A DNA stretch of 64,000 nt from Talinum fruticosum (GCA_021018815.1 JAITYX010000083.1:496001-560000); one strand, 5' to 3'; positions 46,406-59,969 are shown, numbered from the stretch's first letter. Notes: generated from the sequence alone by a model not told the origin. Translations and numbers: made by a program.

Positions 46406-49400
46406 GAGGATCGATCAAACTAGTACGTGAACGTGCTAGGTATAATAATACTAAATATAGTGCATGTAAATGTATGTATATATGTACGTACGTGTAGGCT
46501 TCGGACCAGTCACATTTTGCGCTGGACTCGGGACTGGTTTGCTTGGATTCCCCTCCTTTTCGAGTATTCAAGTTGGGGAGCTGTTTCCTCTCATCTAACA
46601 CCATCTATATATGTATAAGGTGGCCAATAATTTTCCGATTAAGGCTCGGTGTGATACTAAAATTTGGACTTCTGAATGCTTTAAAATGCATAATTTGACC
46701 AATAGTTTTTCCGCATCGTTACATATGATCGTAAAATTTGGACGTTTAAATATTTTAAAAAGAAGTTTTAAATATTTTCAAAAGAAAGGCAGAACTTTAT
46801 GTTAAGTAGTGTAAAGTTCTTGGCAAATAAAGGTCATGTTAATGAAGACAGAGTAAGATAAGATTTGAAAAATAAAAAAATGTATATATGAAAGAAAAAA
46901 TAAAAATGATAAAAATAAAATTCTTTTACTTGATTCCCTTTGAGCATTGATATGTTTTGGGCGAATGAATATTGGTTGGGTTGAATGGTTTAAATTATAA
47001 ATATTGGTGAATTGTTTTTTTTTTTTTTGGTGTATAGGAGTTAATACAAAGGGTAGTATAATACAATATAAAATGTGACGTAATGTATTCGAGTATCTTA
47101 TTTTTGACTATTAGGTCAGGGCCACATTGGTATTAATAAATTGTCTTTTAGTGTATAAAAGGTATAAAAATCAATATAAAAGATATTTTAGTAATAATTT
47201 TTGAGATTTTATTGGTTTATTTTAGATTAATTAAACATGAATTGAGGTGGAATTAATGCACACAATTTTATTTTATTTTTAAAATAACAAGGGGTATTTG
47301 AGAAATAATGAGGGTGTTTTTGCTGGCAGGGTATAATTGATAATGTATGGAGACAACGAAGGATGTTGGGATCTCAGTGCAGTGAAGTGGCCACTTGAAC
47401 CAGAAGCTCCCAAAAAATAAGGGCACAAATTATTGAGATGTAATAATAATAATAATAACATTACAACAAAGATGCTCGATATTATTTGTCAGTTGCAGTA
47501 TAGTCTGTGCAGGGGATGCTCTGACTATGAATCTCTGTCTCTTTCTTCTCTTAATTATTAATTTAATTTTATCATTATGTAATTAAATATTGTCTTAATC
47601 ATATTTTTAGGCATGATTAATTCGTGATCAAGTACTACACTTATGCCCAGATATTGTTGTCTCATGGAATCATCATAAATTCCATCATCAATCGATCCAT
47701 GCCAGTTCAAGTAGTTCGCTTTTCTCTTTTAAAACTGCCCAAGTTTCCATACACCATTTTATACTATTATATAAGTCAATTAAGAACCCTTTGTAAACCC
47801 CGTGAGCCATGAGCCATGCTCAGTCCAAACTGGATTGAAAACCGAGTAAGATCGATGTTGATAAGAGGACTGAATCAAATTCACCGGTCGGGTGTCACTT
47901 GGTCTTTGGTTCAGTCTGATTTTGGAACGAATAATGAACAACTATTACCTTTAACCTAAAGAGGTTTGAACAAACTAGCGTGTATACTGTTCTTGGTCCG
48001 TTAAGTTTGAAGAGCTCCTGTTGTTATGCATGCGTATGCATTTATAATTGATGTTTCTCTTGAATTACGAACACTTCCCGTGTGCTTGTATATCCATCTT
48101 AAAAAGGCACTATACAAGTTTGTGTATTAGAACAATTTCTTTTAGAAATCCTTACTAGTTCCCTCACATAATATAAGGCATACTCCAAACCCAGATATAC
48201 AGTATTATCTATCATACGCTTTGTTATATATATTGAGCTTTCCAAACAATTAGAACTTTAACAAAAGTTAAGGCATCATTTATTTATGTTTTCTATTCGA
48301 TTCTGTATTTATTTATATTTCTGTTTGCTTTTATGTAACTTCAAATAGGCCTTACTTAATTGAGTAATTGTTGTTTTCAGCGTTGGGGAAGCGTAGCTTT
48401 CAACTGTATGACTGCATACCATACAAAGATATCATGTAGAAAATTGTAGATATTAATGGAGTACGTACTCAAAATGACTGTTGGTGTGTGTTGTTGTTAC
48501 GTGCATGTGATGTGAATGAGGGCTCTTGGCTTTTGTTCAGCGTGACTTTTTACAACGAGAGAGAGAGCGAGAGAGAGAGTTTAGTTTATGTCACGATGTG
48601 GACTCTTCATCTATGGAGGAATGCATAATCACATTATTCTTACATTGCATTGCAATTACTATTAGTTATTTCACTGCTTTGTTTGCCCCCTTTGTGTCAT
48701 ATTGCTATGCTCTCACACTTAAAAACCCAAAAAAAAAAAAAACAATTATGATGAGGTAATAGATAATAAATATATAAAATAAGAGATTTTAAAACACTGG
48801 TGACGGATAAATGAACAAGTGGATCAGATATCCGATGGTTGTTCCATGTTGAAAAGGGTTATATGACGGATTTGGATGAACCTACAACCCTTTGAACAAC
48901 TCGATAGCTTCGTCATATTTTGAAATAGCAATAAAGAGACGCACCTAATAACTAACCGGTATTAAAAGGGAATTACTTGAAGCTGATATCTTTCATGATT
49001 AGGGGCAGAATAAATAAAAATAGGCCAATATTGATAACAAATTGATTATGGCAAAAATCATTGGATAGGCAAGTTCCTGTTTGGATGAAGGAAAACAAGA
49101 TTTCCGGTGGAATTGGAACTGGTAGTTGGCATGTATACAATCTACACCAACCATCCATATATGAAAAAATGCTAACTTTTTTGAGCACCCTAAGTTACCT
49201 ATTTTTGATTTATGCACTTTAATTAGAATTACACTTCCAAACCACTTTCCTACGTAGCTTATCTTAATTTAATCAACAGCTAACCTCTATTAAAATAATT
49301 TTCCTCCCTTTTTCCCCTTCTCTAAATTAGGTATGCTTTTTTTTTTTGGCCTACAAGATTATCTTTGAAAAATTTAACAATAATTATATGACTAGATAAA

Positions 49401-49740
49401 ACTACTAATATAATCTCTGTTATAAATACGATAATTTTAAAAGCACACTCATTATCGATATTTGAACATAAATACTATAAAGTATTATTTTATAACGAAT
49501 TTTTTCATATACAAAACTCAAATTTAAAAACTTATACTATCTTTATATGTCACTGTAGACTATGATCTAAAATTTTGATCCAATTTTTTTTATATAAAAA
49601 ATATTATTGGACCGCCTGATCTCCCTCTCACTCATACCCACACCCTTATATACAGCTCCCACCCAACACACTGTCTTTAAAACCCATTAGTAGGATCTAG
49701 AGAGAGAAATTGTTGGACAGAGAGAGAAAGAGAGATCATA
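46406..49740. other. AT-rich intergenic region and OFP promoter
   Basis: No supported gene. TATATA at 49647-49652 and a GA-rich leader at 49690-49735 precede the OVATE family gene. Confidence 0.45.
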
Positions 49741-50416
49741 ATGCCAAAGCCAAACACACTAGGCAAAAACCTCCACCTTTGCTTCTCGGCAATGAAACGC
49801 CCACAAACACACCCCTCCTCCACTGCTTCTCCCCCTCAAATCCTCCCCAACTACCACCACTCTCCCCCTCCCACCACCACCCTCATCAAAAACTACAACT
49901 CCCTCTACGAAGAAGACTGCCCCACCGCCGCCGCCTACTACTCCGCCCCAACCTCCCCTCCACCGCCCCGTCCGAAGATACCGACGAGGCTGCAGTACTG
50001 GCTCCCGCCACCCCGGATCTGAGCGCCATCTACGCGTCACAGCGGTTCTTCATATCCTCCCCGGGGAGGTCCAACTCCATAGTAGACTCCCTCTCTCTCT
50101 CCTCCACCTCCTCGTCCTCGTCCTCGTCCTCGCCCTCCCCCTCCTCCGAGGTGGCGGGGGCGTTCCAGTGCAGACGTACTCACCGAACCCCTACGTGGAC
50201 TTCAGGAGATCAATGCAGGAGATGGTGGAGGCACGTGATCATCATCATCAACCAGAAGGAAAAGAGGCTTCTTGGGATTATTTGCAGGAGCTGTTGCTGA
50301 GTTACCTGTCGTTGAATCCCAAGAACACTCATAAGTACATCGTGGGGGCCTTTGCTGATCTCGTCGCTTCTCTTCTCTTGTCCCCTAATCATTTTATTAA
50401 CAATAATAAATCCTAG
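49741..50416 (+). CDS. OVATE family protein (OFP12/OFP16-like), two frame breaks
   Basis: A single exon from ATG 49741 (MPKPNTLGKNLHLCF) to TAG 50416. The N-terminal frame gives SLYEEDCPTAAAYYSAP. It must pass to the frame reading EDTDEAAVLAPATPDLSAIY by one extra base in the C-rich stretch 49955-49970. It then passes to the OVATE domain by one extra G in 50156-50160 (GGV before PVQTYSPNPYVDF). The domain continues with RRSMQEMVEAR, WDYLQELLLSYLSLNP, HKYIVGAFADLV and ASLLL. The corrected length is 678 nt (225 residues). OFPs are plant-specific repressors that bind TALE homeodomain proteins and affect organ shape. A Ser-rich linker lies between the parts. Confidence 0.88.
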
Positions 50417-50635
50417 CTAGCTCCAATAATTAATCAATAATAATGCTTATCATAATCATAATGATTCATCATTATTTAATGTAAACTAGCTAGGACTTGG
50501 AGTAATTAACTATGTAATATGTGATTTTATTTTTAGTTCTCTCTCTCCATTACAATTCATGATGTATATGATAATAATTCATCGTCAATTTAGTATTTGA
50601 AATTTTTCCTAAACGCATTTTTTCAGGGTGCGATA

Positions 50636-50908
50636 AGCTTGTCTCAAGTTTCCTTATAAAAATTTGATATTTTCTCAATACTGTGATAATAGTGTTACAT
50701 GTGATATATTGCAAAGCGAAAAACATATTCTAGATCATTTACAAGCTTGTGAAATACATATATAGAGAAATTGACAAGCTTTCTTACAGAAATCAGACAT
50801 TTTATTAATACCGGGATAATAGTGTTACCTATGATATATTGCAAAGTGAAAAACATATTCTACATCATTTACAAGCTTATGAAATACATATATAGAGAAA
50901 TTGAGGGG
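50636..50908. repeat. 130-bp tandem duplication
   Basis: GATAATAGTGTTAC occurs at 50685 and again at 50815. The surrounding text (GATATATTGCAAAG, CATTTACAAGCTT, AAATACATATATAGAGAAAT) repeats in the same order at a 130-base offset with some substitutions. Confidence 0.88.
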
Positions 50909-53900
50909 CATCTTTTAATTTTAATTTTTCAATAATTATTGAATGAAACAAGACAATAATATCGTGTGAGCTCATTATTTTTGGCCCACTTGTCTCTAAT
51001 TCGATAACATATATGCCTATTGGTGATTAAAGTGTCTTGTCAAACAAAGTTGAATCTTTTTTGTTCCTCTTATTTTACGTATAATATATAATAAAATTAT
51101 TTGAAACGATGAATTTTTTAATTATGTTCTTTAATTTAAATATAACATGTGATAACTAATTTATGATTAAAAAAAAAGTTACTATAAAAATTACGAACTA
51201 TTATAAATTATACTATTACAAAATCTGAGTGAGCACTATTCCCTGGAGATAAATTAGCACGATTTTCAGCTTTAAATCTACTGTAGATTTTTGGCAATTA
51301 GCGAGCTTTAGGGTAAGTCTTTTGAACAGGTTTTTTTTTTTTTTTGGCCTGCATAGTTTTATGCTCAACAAGTTTTTATTACTGTACCCATGTCAGAGAA
51401 AGTTTAGAGCTTCTTATATCTTACTTTTTTTTTTTTTTTCTCCTCCTAAAACATTATGTTGAATGTCATTATTCTCAATAGTAATATAGTTCCCAGCTTC
51501 AAAAAAATCTTAATTTGATAAGTAATTATTTGATATCGTCGAGGATTAAAAAAAACATCGATCTACTTGTTTGTTGAAGTAAATAGTTGTACAAATAAAG
51601 AGTAATAATAAGTTAATATACTTTTAAATGCCAAAATAAACATATCATAAATAATATGTAACAGTAACATACATCGTAATTCGGCAAGATCTCTCCCTTC
51701 TATTGCTAGACTATAATTGAATTTTTCCTCCCCTATCTACTATCAAATATTAATCTTATCACTTTTTAGAAATCTCTCTAGTGTTTTTTTCCCCACAACC
51801 GAAGTACAATTCAAGCCTTGAGTACAATCGAACTCTTTTTAATATTGAATGTGAAGCCTCGTATATGATAGTCTATATATATTGTACTCTCGGTGTAAAG
51901 ATCACGAGTGTTATATTTTACTCGTAAATTTGTAATAGTAAGAAAATTTTGATATAAATACATCGTTATGGATTGAGTATGAATGTAAAAAATACTTAAA
52001 AGGTGAGAGAGAGAGAGAAATGGAATCCCTCTTCCTCCCTCCAAATCAGAGCCACGGTCTTGTCACAAATAATTCTCCATATCAAAAGAAGCCTACATGA
52101 ATTGATATTCTTTGGCTTATTCTTTCCTCATCTCTACCTTTTGTTTTTTTCCTTCCTTTTTTTTTTTTTGTCAAATTATTTCTAAATAAAAACTATTTTA
52201 TAAAAAATTGACTATTTAAAAAAAAATTTAATTTGTCTCATATGAAATTATTTTAGAGAAAAAGTTATTACAAATGTCGTAATTAAGATTATCTTATAAT
52301 ATGCTCATATATACCGATATATTTTATATAAATTTTTATATTTTAATTTATTTTGGTGGGGTTTCATAATAATTTTGTCTAAGATGAAATTCAATGGTTG
52401 GAAATCTACATTTCAATGATGGCCAAATATTAAAATAGATCTCCTATACCCACAAGTTTAGAGGTATTATCCATGCACTTTTTCAAACTTGACAAGATGG
52501 GGAACTTTGTTATGTACAAGACAAAAGTTTAACTATTTATATGCTTGCCCTCTTCATATACATGACAATTGACACATCTATTCATTATAACCTTTTCCCC
52601 TAAAATAAGACCATGTTGAATCATAAATGAAAACACTATATATTGCTAATTATGTATGATCTATACAATTAATTATTCATTAATTATAGTATTAGCTATA
52701 TCTATAGTTAATCACTTTTACGGGTTTTTTTGTTTCAGGGAAGTTGATATTTAATATATATTATAAAATCATGTCCATGATCATTAGGGAAAGCTAATAT
52801 TCTGAAAATAAATAAATGTAAACAACTAATTTAATCGATCAACAGATCAATCGCTAACAGTTGATTGTCAAACGAGGATGATACAAATTAAAGGGGAAAG
52901 GAGGAAATCTAAGGACATGTTAGACTCGACAGAAGCATAACTCATATTATGTCCCTAATCAATTTTCCGGGAAAAAAAAAAAAAGGTCCTTCCCAACTCC
53001 CATAATGCGTACAAAAATACTGATAGATGTTTTTGTCATGAATTAAAACTTATAATTAAAGTAAGTTGATGATGCCTAATTTATAATCTTCCTTCATGAA
53101 TTGAATAAAAAGTTTACCTTTGTCGGATTAATTAAGTAATAATTGTATTATTTAGATGCAATCACCATTGTCGTTTCATCACTAGCACGTGCACTGTGAT
53201 TGTATATGCGAGCTCTTCTATGTATTTCGACCGTTGGCATAGGGACAGGCTCGGGTCATATTACAGCCATAGGTGACTTTTTATCGGTTTTAAATAAATT
53301 TAACGGTAGACTGTCTTATGTTTACAAACATATCATAAAAATCACCCTTTTCGAATCAATGATAGACTATTAGACCGAAGCATTTGGTGATAGATTTGAT
53401 TTCCCATTTCCTCTTTGCATTGTAATTATATCATACTGTCATTTATCTGATTTATTGCGCTAATTATGCAAGTTGAGAGCAGACAAGACAAGCAATCACA
53501 AATAATAAATCAATTCATAAACACTATCTACACAAAATTTCGAGATTCCTGATTTTGTTGGTTTCTTCATGCATATATGCCTACATTTTTTATTTCTTCT
53601 TTTTTAATTTTTTTATTTTCGAACTATGAGAGACATTAGACTTAGGGATAAGCTACATAAGTTGCATATATATTAATTCTGTCACGCCCAACAAATGCTT
53701 AATTAATTTTAATATATATATATATATAATGGTGAATGATTTTGATATAAATTTAGAAAATGGTTGAAAGAGAAAGGATGATAAATGTAAAGTGCATGTG
53801 GGTTCATGTGAAGAAACCTGATTGATCATTATCATTCATAAATCATAAGTGTAAGTTTTGGATAAAAAAATAAAAAAATGAAATAAATAAATGATAACTG

Positions 53901-54187
53901 CAAGGACTGTTTTGCTTAAAATGGTCCTATTTTGTCTTCACAAAGTACAATTTTGTCTATTGCCACCAAAAGCTTAGGTTTCAAGCAAAGGAAAGCTATG
54001 CATATATCTTTTCAAATTCTTGTTTTTTATTTCCCCCACAAGACAAAAAATTTAGTTGATTCCCCCTTGGACAAAAATTTAAATCTTGAGTTCATAAACA
54101 ATTTAAACTAAATTTACTTACGGTTAAATGGAGTCCAATAGTATATATCGATTTTTGCATCTCATTCGTACATTAAAAAATATCATG

Positions 54188-54342
54188 CAGCTTTATTTAA
54201 CTTTAGTTTACGATCTTGCAACTATTTACATCTTTTTATGACTAACTTTACAACTATCTTACAATTTATTACAGTTCCTTACAAATTATAACTTATAACC
54301 TTACACCTTATTACAGCTAAATAAAACACAGCCAATATTCAT
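54188..54342 (-). mobile_element. MITE-like element B
   Basis: The left end is GCTTTATTTAACTTTAG; the reverse complement of the right end is GTTTTATTTAGCTGTAA, an imperfect terminal inverted repeat. Read on the minus strand, its interior (AAGGTGTAAGGTTATAAGTT, AAAGTTAGTCATAAAAAG) matches element A at 28.8 kb. Confidence 0.5.
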
Positions 54343-55559
54343 ATATTATCTATGATTTTTTTTTTTTTTTTTGGTGCAGACATTATCATATTCTTACATT
54401 ATCTAATATTCATACATTATCTAAGATCTTGGCTCTCTCCAAATGGACCTGGCACAGAGGCTTCATTCTGGGCCTGTAAAGGCTAGGCCCAACAAACAAA
54501 ATTTTGCTATTGAGACTGCCAAATTTAACATGCATTTTTTCTACCATAGTAAATAGTTTTTCCAATCGTATTTTCTCTCATAGGAAAGAACCCAAAATTT
54601 TAATCCCTATGTGTAAATAATCCAATATTGGTTCCCAGTCAATAACATCTTTACCATTTAAAGTAAAGATGAGTCGGAAAACGCCATGCATGAATTGTGA
54701 GGACCCATATTGACGATGTAACAGTATACAAATTTAACGAACTCGCATTTCAACATTTGATCTATAAATTAAAATATATCAAAATAGAGATACAAAGCTA
54801 TTAATATCATATATTGGTTTAAGAATGTTACTATCATATTTTGGTGTTAATTAAACAATTCATAAAATACTTAAGAGTAACTACCAAAACCCTAGCTTTC
54901 AATCCACTCCTCGACCTTTGCATACATGTATGCATAACTAATTAGTATTTATCGCCTAAGGACTTCTGTTCAAGTCTTCTAGGCAAAAGTGCCTATTAAG
55001 TGTATGTCACGCGAGCTTTAGTCCTCATAGGGCAATTGTATGCCGACTATGATTAAAAAATAACCAAAAATCGAAAAAAAAAGGAGATACAAAATTTTCA
55101 TGCTACACTCTGCATTTATTTCCCTCAACCTCTCACTAGCTTTGGTTGACACATTATTTCAATATCTGTTACTTCTGATCTTATCTCTGCTTAATCCAGT
55201 TCAAGTTCTTCGAAAATATGCAGCAAGGTGTTGCATAAGACATCCCTGTAACAACGAACCTAGGATTTTGAAGGTAGACCATGGAATGGAATCTAAGCAT
55301 ACTTCGATGAAAGTTGGAAGTTTTCAAAATTCATGTAATGCTAAATGTAGATAATCACAATATAATCCTTCAGCAAACAAAACTTTGATAAAACTCACAG
55401 CTAACTTCCAAGTAAACTCATGATAGAAGTCTCATAATCTTTCACTAGAGCCACTAACACTAATTTGGGTGAACTAATAAACAAAACAGCTGAGAGAGTC
55501 CAAAACTGAGGGCATTTGTAGAGCAAGATCCACCAAACCTCCTCAAAATAATCGAACTC

Positions 55560-57295
55560 TCACTTCTTCTTAGCGGCATCACCAGCCTTGGTCTGCAGGA
55601 AGCAAGCATAGCCAGAGATGAGCAATGCGTAAAGAAGGTAATTGGGAGAAACAAAACTAAACTGGAAAAATAGGATGGAAGGATTTCAAGATAATAGTTT
55701 CGACATCTGTAATGTACCTTCTTCACACCACGAATCTTTTTAGTTCTGTTCTTCCTTTCCTTCAACTGTTTTCTAGACTTCTCTACCTTGGTGTCCAATC
55801 CATTCTGTATCACAACACGAGGAATCAAGCAATCAATATAAAACCAAGGAAAACGCAACTTTTAACTTGTCTCCAAGGACACAATTAATCACATCGAAGA
55901 TTTTATCTGATTACCCTGATCAGCCTGTATTTGGGCTCATATTTCTTTGCACTCTCAACAGAGTCGTAAATCAAACCAAAGCCAGTGGATTTGCCTCCTC
56001 CAAAATGTGTACGGAACTTGAAAACAAAGATTGAATTCTCGTCTTTCACTTCGTACATCCTCGCCAACTTTTCCTTCAACTCTGCCTTCGCAGATGGAAA
56101 GAAACAAGGTGAGATGATTGTAAAAGGAGCAACAGATGAGCAGCAGCTAGACTAACGGCCAAAAGGCAAAGGGTGCTGTTATATGCTCTCGGACGTTTCT
56201 AAACACATGAATACCTCCATGATACTATTAATCCACAGTACCACTAAACCTGCAGCCTCTAACAGAGCATCCCCTAGGGAAACATTGGTTTTTTTCAAGT
56301 TGCTTTTTTTAGAGGAGGGGGTTTCAAATGCATACCACCTATAGCCATTCACCTTACCCTATAAATGCTGGCGGCCTGTCTTTAGAACATCTAGGGTTGG
56401 ACATGTATAGGAACACACACACGAGTATCAATAGAACTCAAACAAAGACACACTCCTAGAAATAGAGAGTGTAATGGTATGGACTTGGACATTTTAAGAT
56501 ATCAAGTACAAAATCCCTAATTGCATGCACAGCATGTAAATTACAGGAAAAAAAAAACAATGAATTCAGAAAAGCTAGTAATTGGCTGTTGAGGTGTTGC
56601 CACTAATAATATACAATGGTAAATAGAAATCATTAAAAAAAAACAAACAGCGCAAGCTGAGAAATTCAATAGAAGAATCCCCATCTGAAGAACCCCCCTC
56701 CTCCTCAACTCAGATAGACTAATTCCCAGAAATAAAAATAAAGAGGGATTACAATTACAATTACAAGTTCTAGTGTTAAACAACATATTGAATATTGCAA
56801 TGCAATCTAAACACCAACTGATTATTGCTGAAGAGATAGAGAGAGAAGCCCACATGCATTTATTTGAACAATTAGGCTATGCAGTTTCAATTCTCCACAG
56901 TGAGCTAAATTCGAATCTGTATATACATACAGACACTAAACCTCGAGTACAAGAAAAAAGATTCGATCTTTTTCACATAAATCAGTGCGCGTGTATCCTA
57001 AATACAGTTTCCGCATTGCAAGTTATTAAAGGGATGGGGAAGAGCGAGAGAGAGAGAGAGACCTTAGAGACGTTAGGGCGACCAGGATGAAGAACATCAA
57101 TGATCTGCGATGCCAGAACGAAACCCAGATGGTAAAATCAATCACAGACCTTCCGATTTACTAACACTCAATCAACAACTCGTCAAAAAGAAAGAAAGAG
57201 ATAAGAAAATGAAGGAGACATACGAATTGTTTCCTGGAAAGCAGACGATTAGTCATGAACTTGCGAGTTCGGATAGTCACTGCCTTGTCCGCCAT
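55560..57295 (-). CDS. RPS24: 40S ribosomal protein eS24 (RPS24), five exons
   Basis: Minus-strand coding exons are 57295-57224, 57104-57063, 56085-55915, 55804-55718 and 55592-55560. All junctions are GT-AG and phase 0, giving 405 nt (134 residues). The product starts [14 protein letters not shown] and continues [76 protein letters not shown] and TKKIRGVKK, ending [10 protein letters not shown]. This is a full-length small-subunit ribosomal protein with its basic C-terminus. It needs no frame correction. Confidence 0.95.
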
Positions 57296-57620
57296 TTCTA
57301 TGTCCTCTACAACAATCAACAAGCGCTTAATCCCATCAAAATCGAGGCCCCAAATCAAAGAACAAAGAAGAGAGAGTGGAGGAGGGGGAATGGAGAGTAC
57401 CACGTGAGATGGGTCTCCTTCTGCTCCGTCTGCTTCTCCGTGCTGCTGCGGCTGCTGCTTCTTCCAACCCCAACTTCTCAAGAGCTAAAAGAGGAGAGAG
57501 AAGGAGGTCTTTCTACTCGCTAGGGTATCTAAAGATGGCTTATGGGCCTTAGCTATTTTTCCAGGTCTTCTTTGGCCCAACTCCTTTCCTATAATTGCTA
57601 AGCCCAATTTCACCCATTGC
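57296..57620 (-). promoter_or_regulatory. eS24 leader and promoter with site II motifs
   Basis: Upstream (minus) of the start lie a pyrimidine-rich leader and TGGGCC-type site II motifs, seen on the plus strand as ATGGGCC near 57543, TGGCCCA near 57572 and GCCCAA near 57603. A TAGGGT telo-box-like string is near 57523. These are the usual elements of plant ribosomal protein promoters. Confidence 0.6.
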
Positions 57621-59365
57621 CATTTCCTTTTCCATTTTAATATTCTTACCCTATTTTTCTTGTTTCTTCTTAGGCTCTTTTTTTTTTTTTTTTTTTTTTT
57701 GTGTGGGGGGTGCGGGGGAGCTTTTATACCGTGATCCTGGATGCATAGACCCGGGTAGACAACACGTCTACGTCAATGGCAACATTGGTAGGCGCAGGAG
57801 GGGATTTTTCAGATAAAGAAAAAAAAAAAAAAGAAAATTTTTTTTTACACTACTAGTTTCAGGTGCACTATATAATTTGTTGAACTTTATTGATATTTTT
57901 TTGTCTGTCCATATTGCTTTTTATTTTCAAATGTATTTTAAAAGTTTGCAATTTAGAAAAATGTTTTCTAATTTTTTTGTCCACTTATAATAATGTTAGC
58001 AGGATTAATGTTGCTTAAATTTGGAATTCTCTAACCTCTACGAAAGCGAGATTCGCATAAAAAAATTAGTTAGCCTTTTGGTTTTATAAATATGTGATAG
58101 AAAGATACTATCGATCGTAAAAGTATATACAACAAATACAATTATATACCATAGGAGTAGGAATGAAATTTAGGACCTTATATTTTTAGGATTCCACCTT
58201 TAACCATTAGGCTAAGAATTCATTGTTTTTTTTTCCATAAAAAAGATTTGTTTTATTGACTTTGTTCGTTTTTAGAGTTCATTAGTCTCGACTTTTAGGT
58301 GATATTGATAATATATCAAGAATGAATATAGATGATAATATCACATTGTTCCATATAATTTTTAACTTAACTTCTACAACGCGTTATATCAGTCGTTTCA
58401 TAGTAAATTATCGTATGATTTTAAAAATTTACGTTTTATTTTATAGTTTTAGATTTTTGTTATTTTATAGTATGTTTAAACTCGGGTGAATTTTTTTCAG
58501 GTTTCATATCATATAAGCTTTAATGAAATGACAGCAAGAATGATGATGTTGTTGTAATACCTTATTTTATAAATTTAACTGAAATTGACGTTTTCATTAT
58601 TGAAAATGTAAATGCCAAGTTTGTCATCATATTAACATCTAATATGATAAAAGTGACATAGTTTGCAAATGAGAGAGGTACGTCCCACAGAAAATTCTCA
58701 TTCCTCCTTGTAAATTCTATTTCTTTTATTTTACTTTTCAAAATTAGACAATTTTTTTCTATCGAAAAAAAGCCATCTTATAGGTAAAAGACGCTTAATT
58801 TTATATTTAGATTATCGAGAATATATGTTTATTGCAAATTTATAAAGAAATATGCGTAAAATGTTACATATACTCTTCACATTAAAATGTTCAATATTTA
58901 TTCTTTTCAGAGTAATAATTTATCCATATTGCGAAATACATAATGCAAATCTCACACAAACAATCGATAACTTTAATAACGAAATGATCTAACCACACCG
59001 TCCATATTTTGATTAAAAAAAAAAAAAAAGCTTTGATTATGAGCCAATATTATGTACAAATCCACCAACATTTCTTCACTCAAATAGCCATATAAATATT
59101 ACATGATAAACTGAATGCTCTTCCTAGAAAAAAAAAAAAAAAAAAACACCTCAACGGTGAAACAAGGGAACAAAATTCCCATCTTTTTTTCTTTTTTGTT
59201 TTTTTTAGGCAAACCTCCAGATTCAGCAGAACAACTGGGATGACAAAAGGTATAAGAGGAGAGGAGAGAGAGAGAGAGAGAGAATATTTACACAGGAAGG
59301 GAGGCTAGAATGCCATCCTCTTTTCGTGCAGGAATTATTTACCAAAGCATGAGAAAGTATTGATT
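57621..59365. other. AT-rich intergenic region
   Basis: No supported gene. At about 58140-58235 a minus-strand string with TAGCCTAATGGTTAAAGG and AGGTCCTAAATTTC looks like another tRNA-derived repeat, weakly. A GA run lies at 59261-59283. Confidence 0.4.
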
Positions 59366-59782
59366 TCAACATTTACAGTCTTTGAGTAATAATGTCTGAT
59401 TATGCAGTGGATTTGCAGAACGTGACTCCACCAGTATAGACCACAGCATCTGCACATCCTCACACTGACAAGATTTCACATCTTCATACAGCAAATATAT
59501 CCCTCTACTCCCTGCAAATCAAACACAATCAAATAAACCCCTCTGCTAGCAGGGAAAAAACTACCCATATACATACAGGATCCACATTGAATGATGATGA
59601 TGATGATGATGATGACAGTGAAGAACAACTGATCCCCGGAATCGAAAATCGAGCATTGTGGAGACAAAGACATGAATAAGAAGAAGGATGAAGAAAAGTG
59701 ATTACGTACGCTTACGATTAGCAGAGTGGAAGCGATCCCAGAGCTTCTTGAAGGGATAGATGATGGATTGAAACCAGCCCAT
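59366..59782 (-). CDS. Small plant protein of 70 residues, two exons
   Basis: Minus-strand exons 59782-59716 and 59511-59366 join in phase 1 (donor AATC|GTAAG, acceptor TTTGCAG) into 213 nt. The product begins MGWFQSIIYPFKKLWDRFHS, continues RGIYLLYEDVKSCQCEDVQM and LWSILVES, and ends LKDCKC. The first part is an amphipathic, aromatic-rich helix candidate. The GIY(I/L)LYEDVKSC segment is one I remember from unnamed, widely conserved small plant proteins, but I cannot give a function. No signal peptide is obvious. Exon 1 is too short to be found by length alone. Confidence 0.7.
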
Positions 59783-59969
59783 TTGGGAAATCTTGAGTGA
59801 GGAGATAGAAGTGGTGGGATTTGGGTCATGTTAGGTGAAGTTTGGAAGGAAGTGTTGCCTATTTAAGCTAAGTCACCCTCAACCCTCAACTCAACTTGCC
59901 TTTTGCTTCAAACAGTGGTAAGTAACATTAATCCTGACTCACTGCCAAAACTAAATTCAATTCTTGCCC

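Larger units (their letters stand above)
50417..55559. other. Long AT-rich intergenic region
   Basis: No supported gene. It contains the 130-bp tandem duplication at 50.64-50.91 kb and a MITE-like element at 54.19-54.34 kb. A few GGGCC motifs lie at 54425-54495. Confidence 0.45.

Noticed and set aside
57595..57816. Plus-strand 73-residue frame with a poly-Phe tract
   Set aside because: It is created by a T run upstream of eS24; no conserved sequence.
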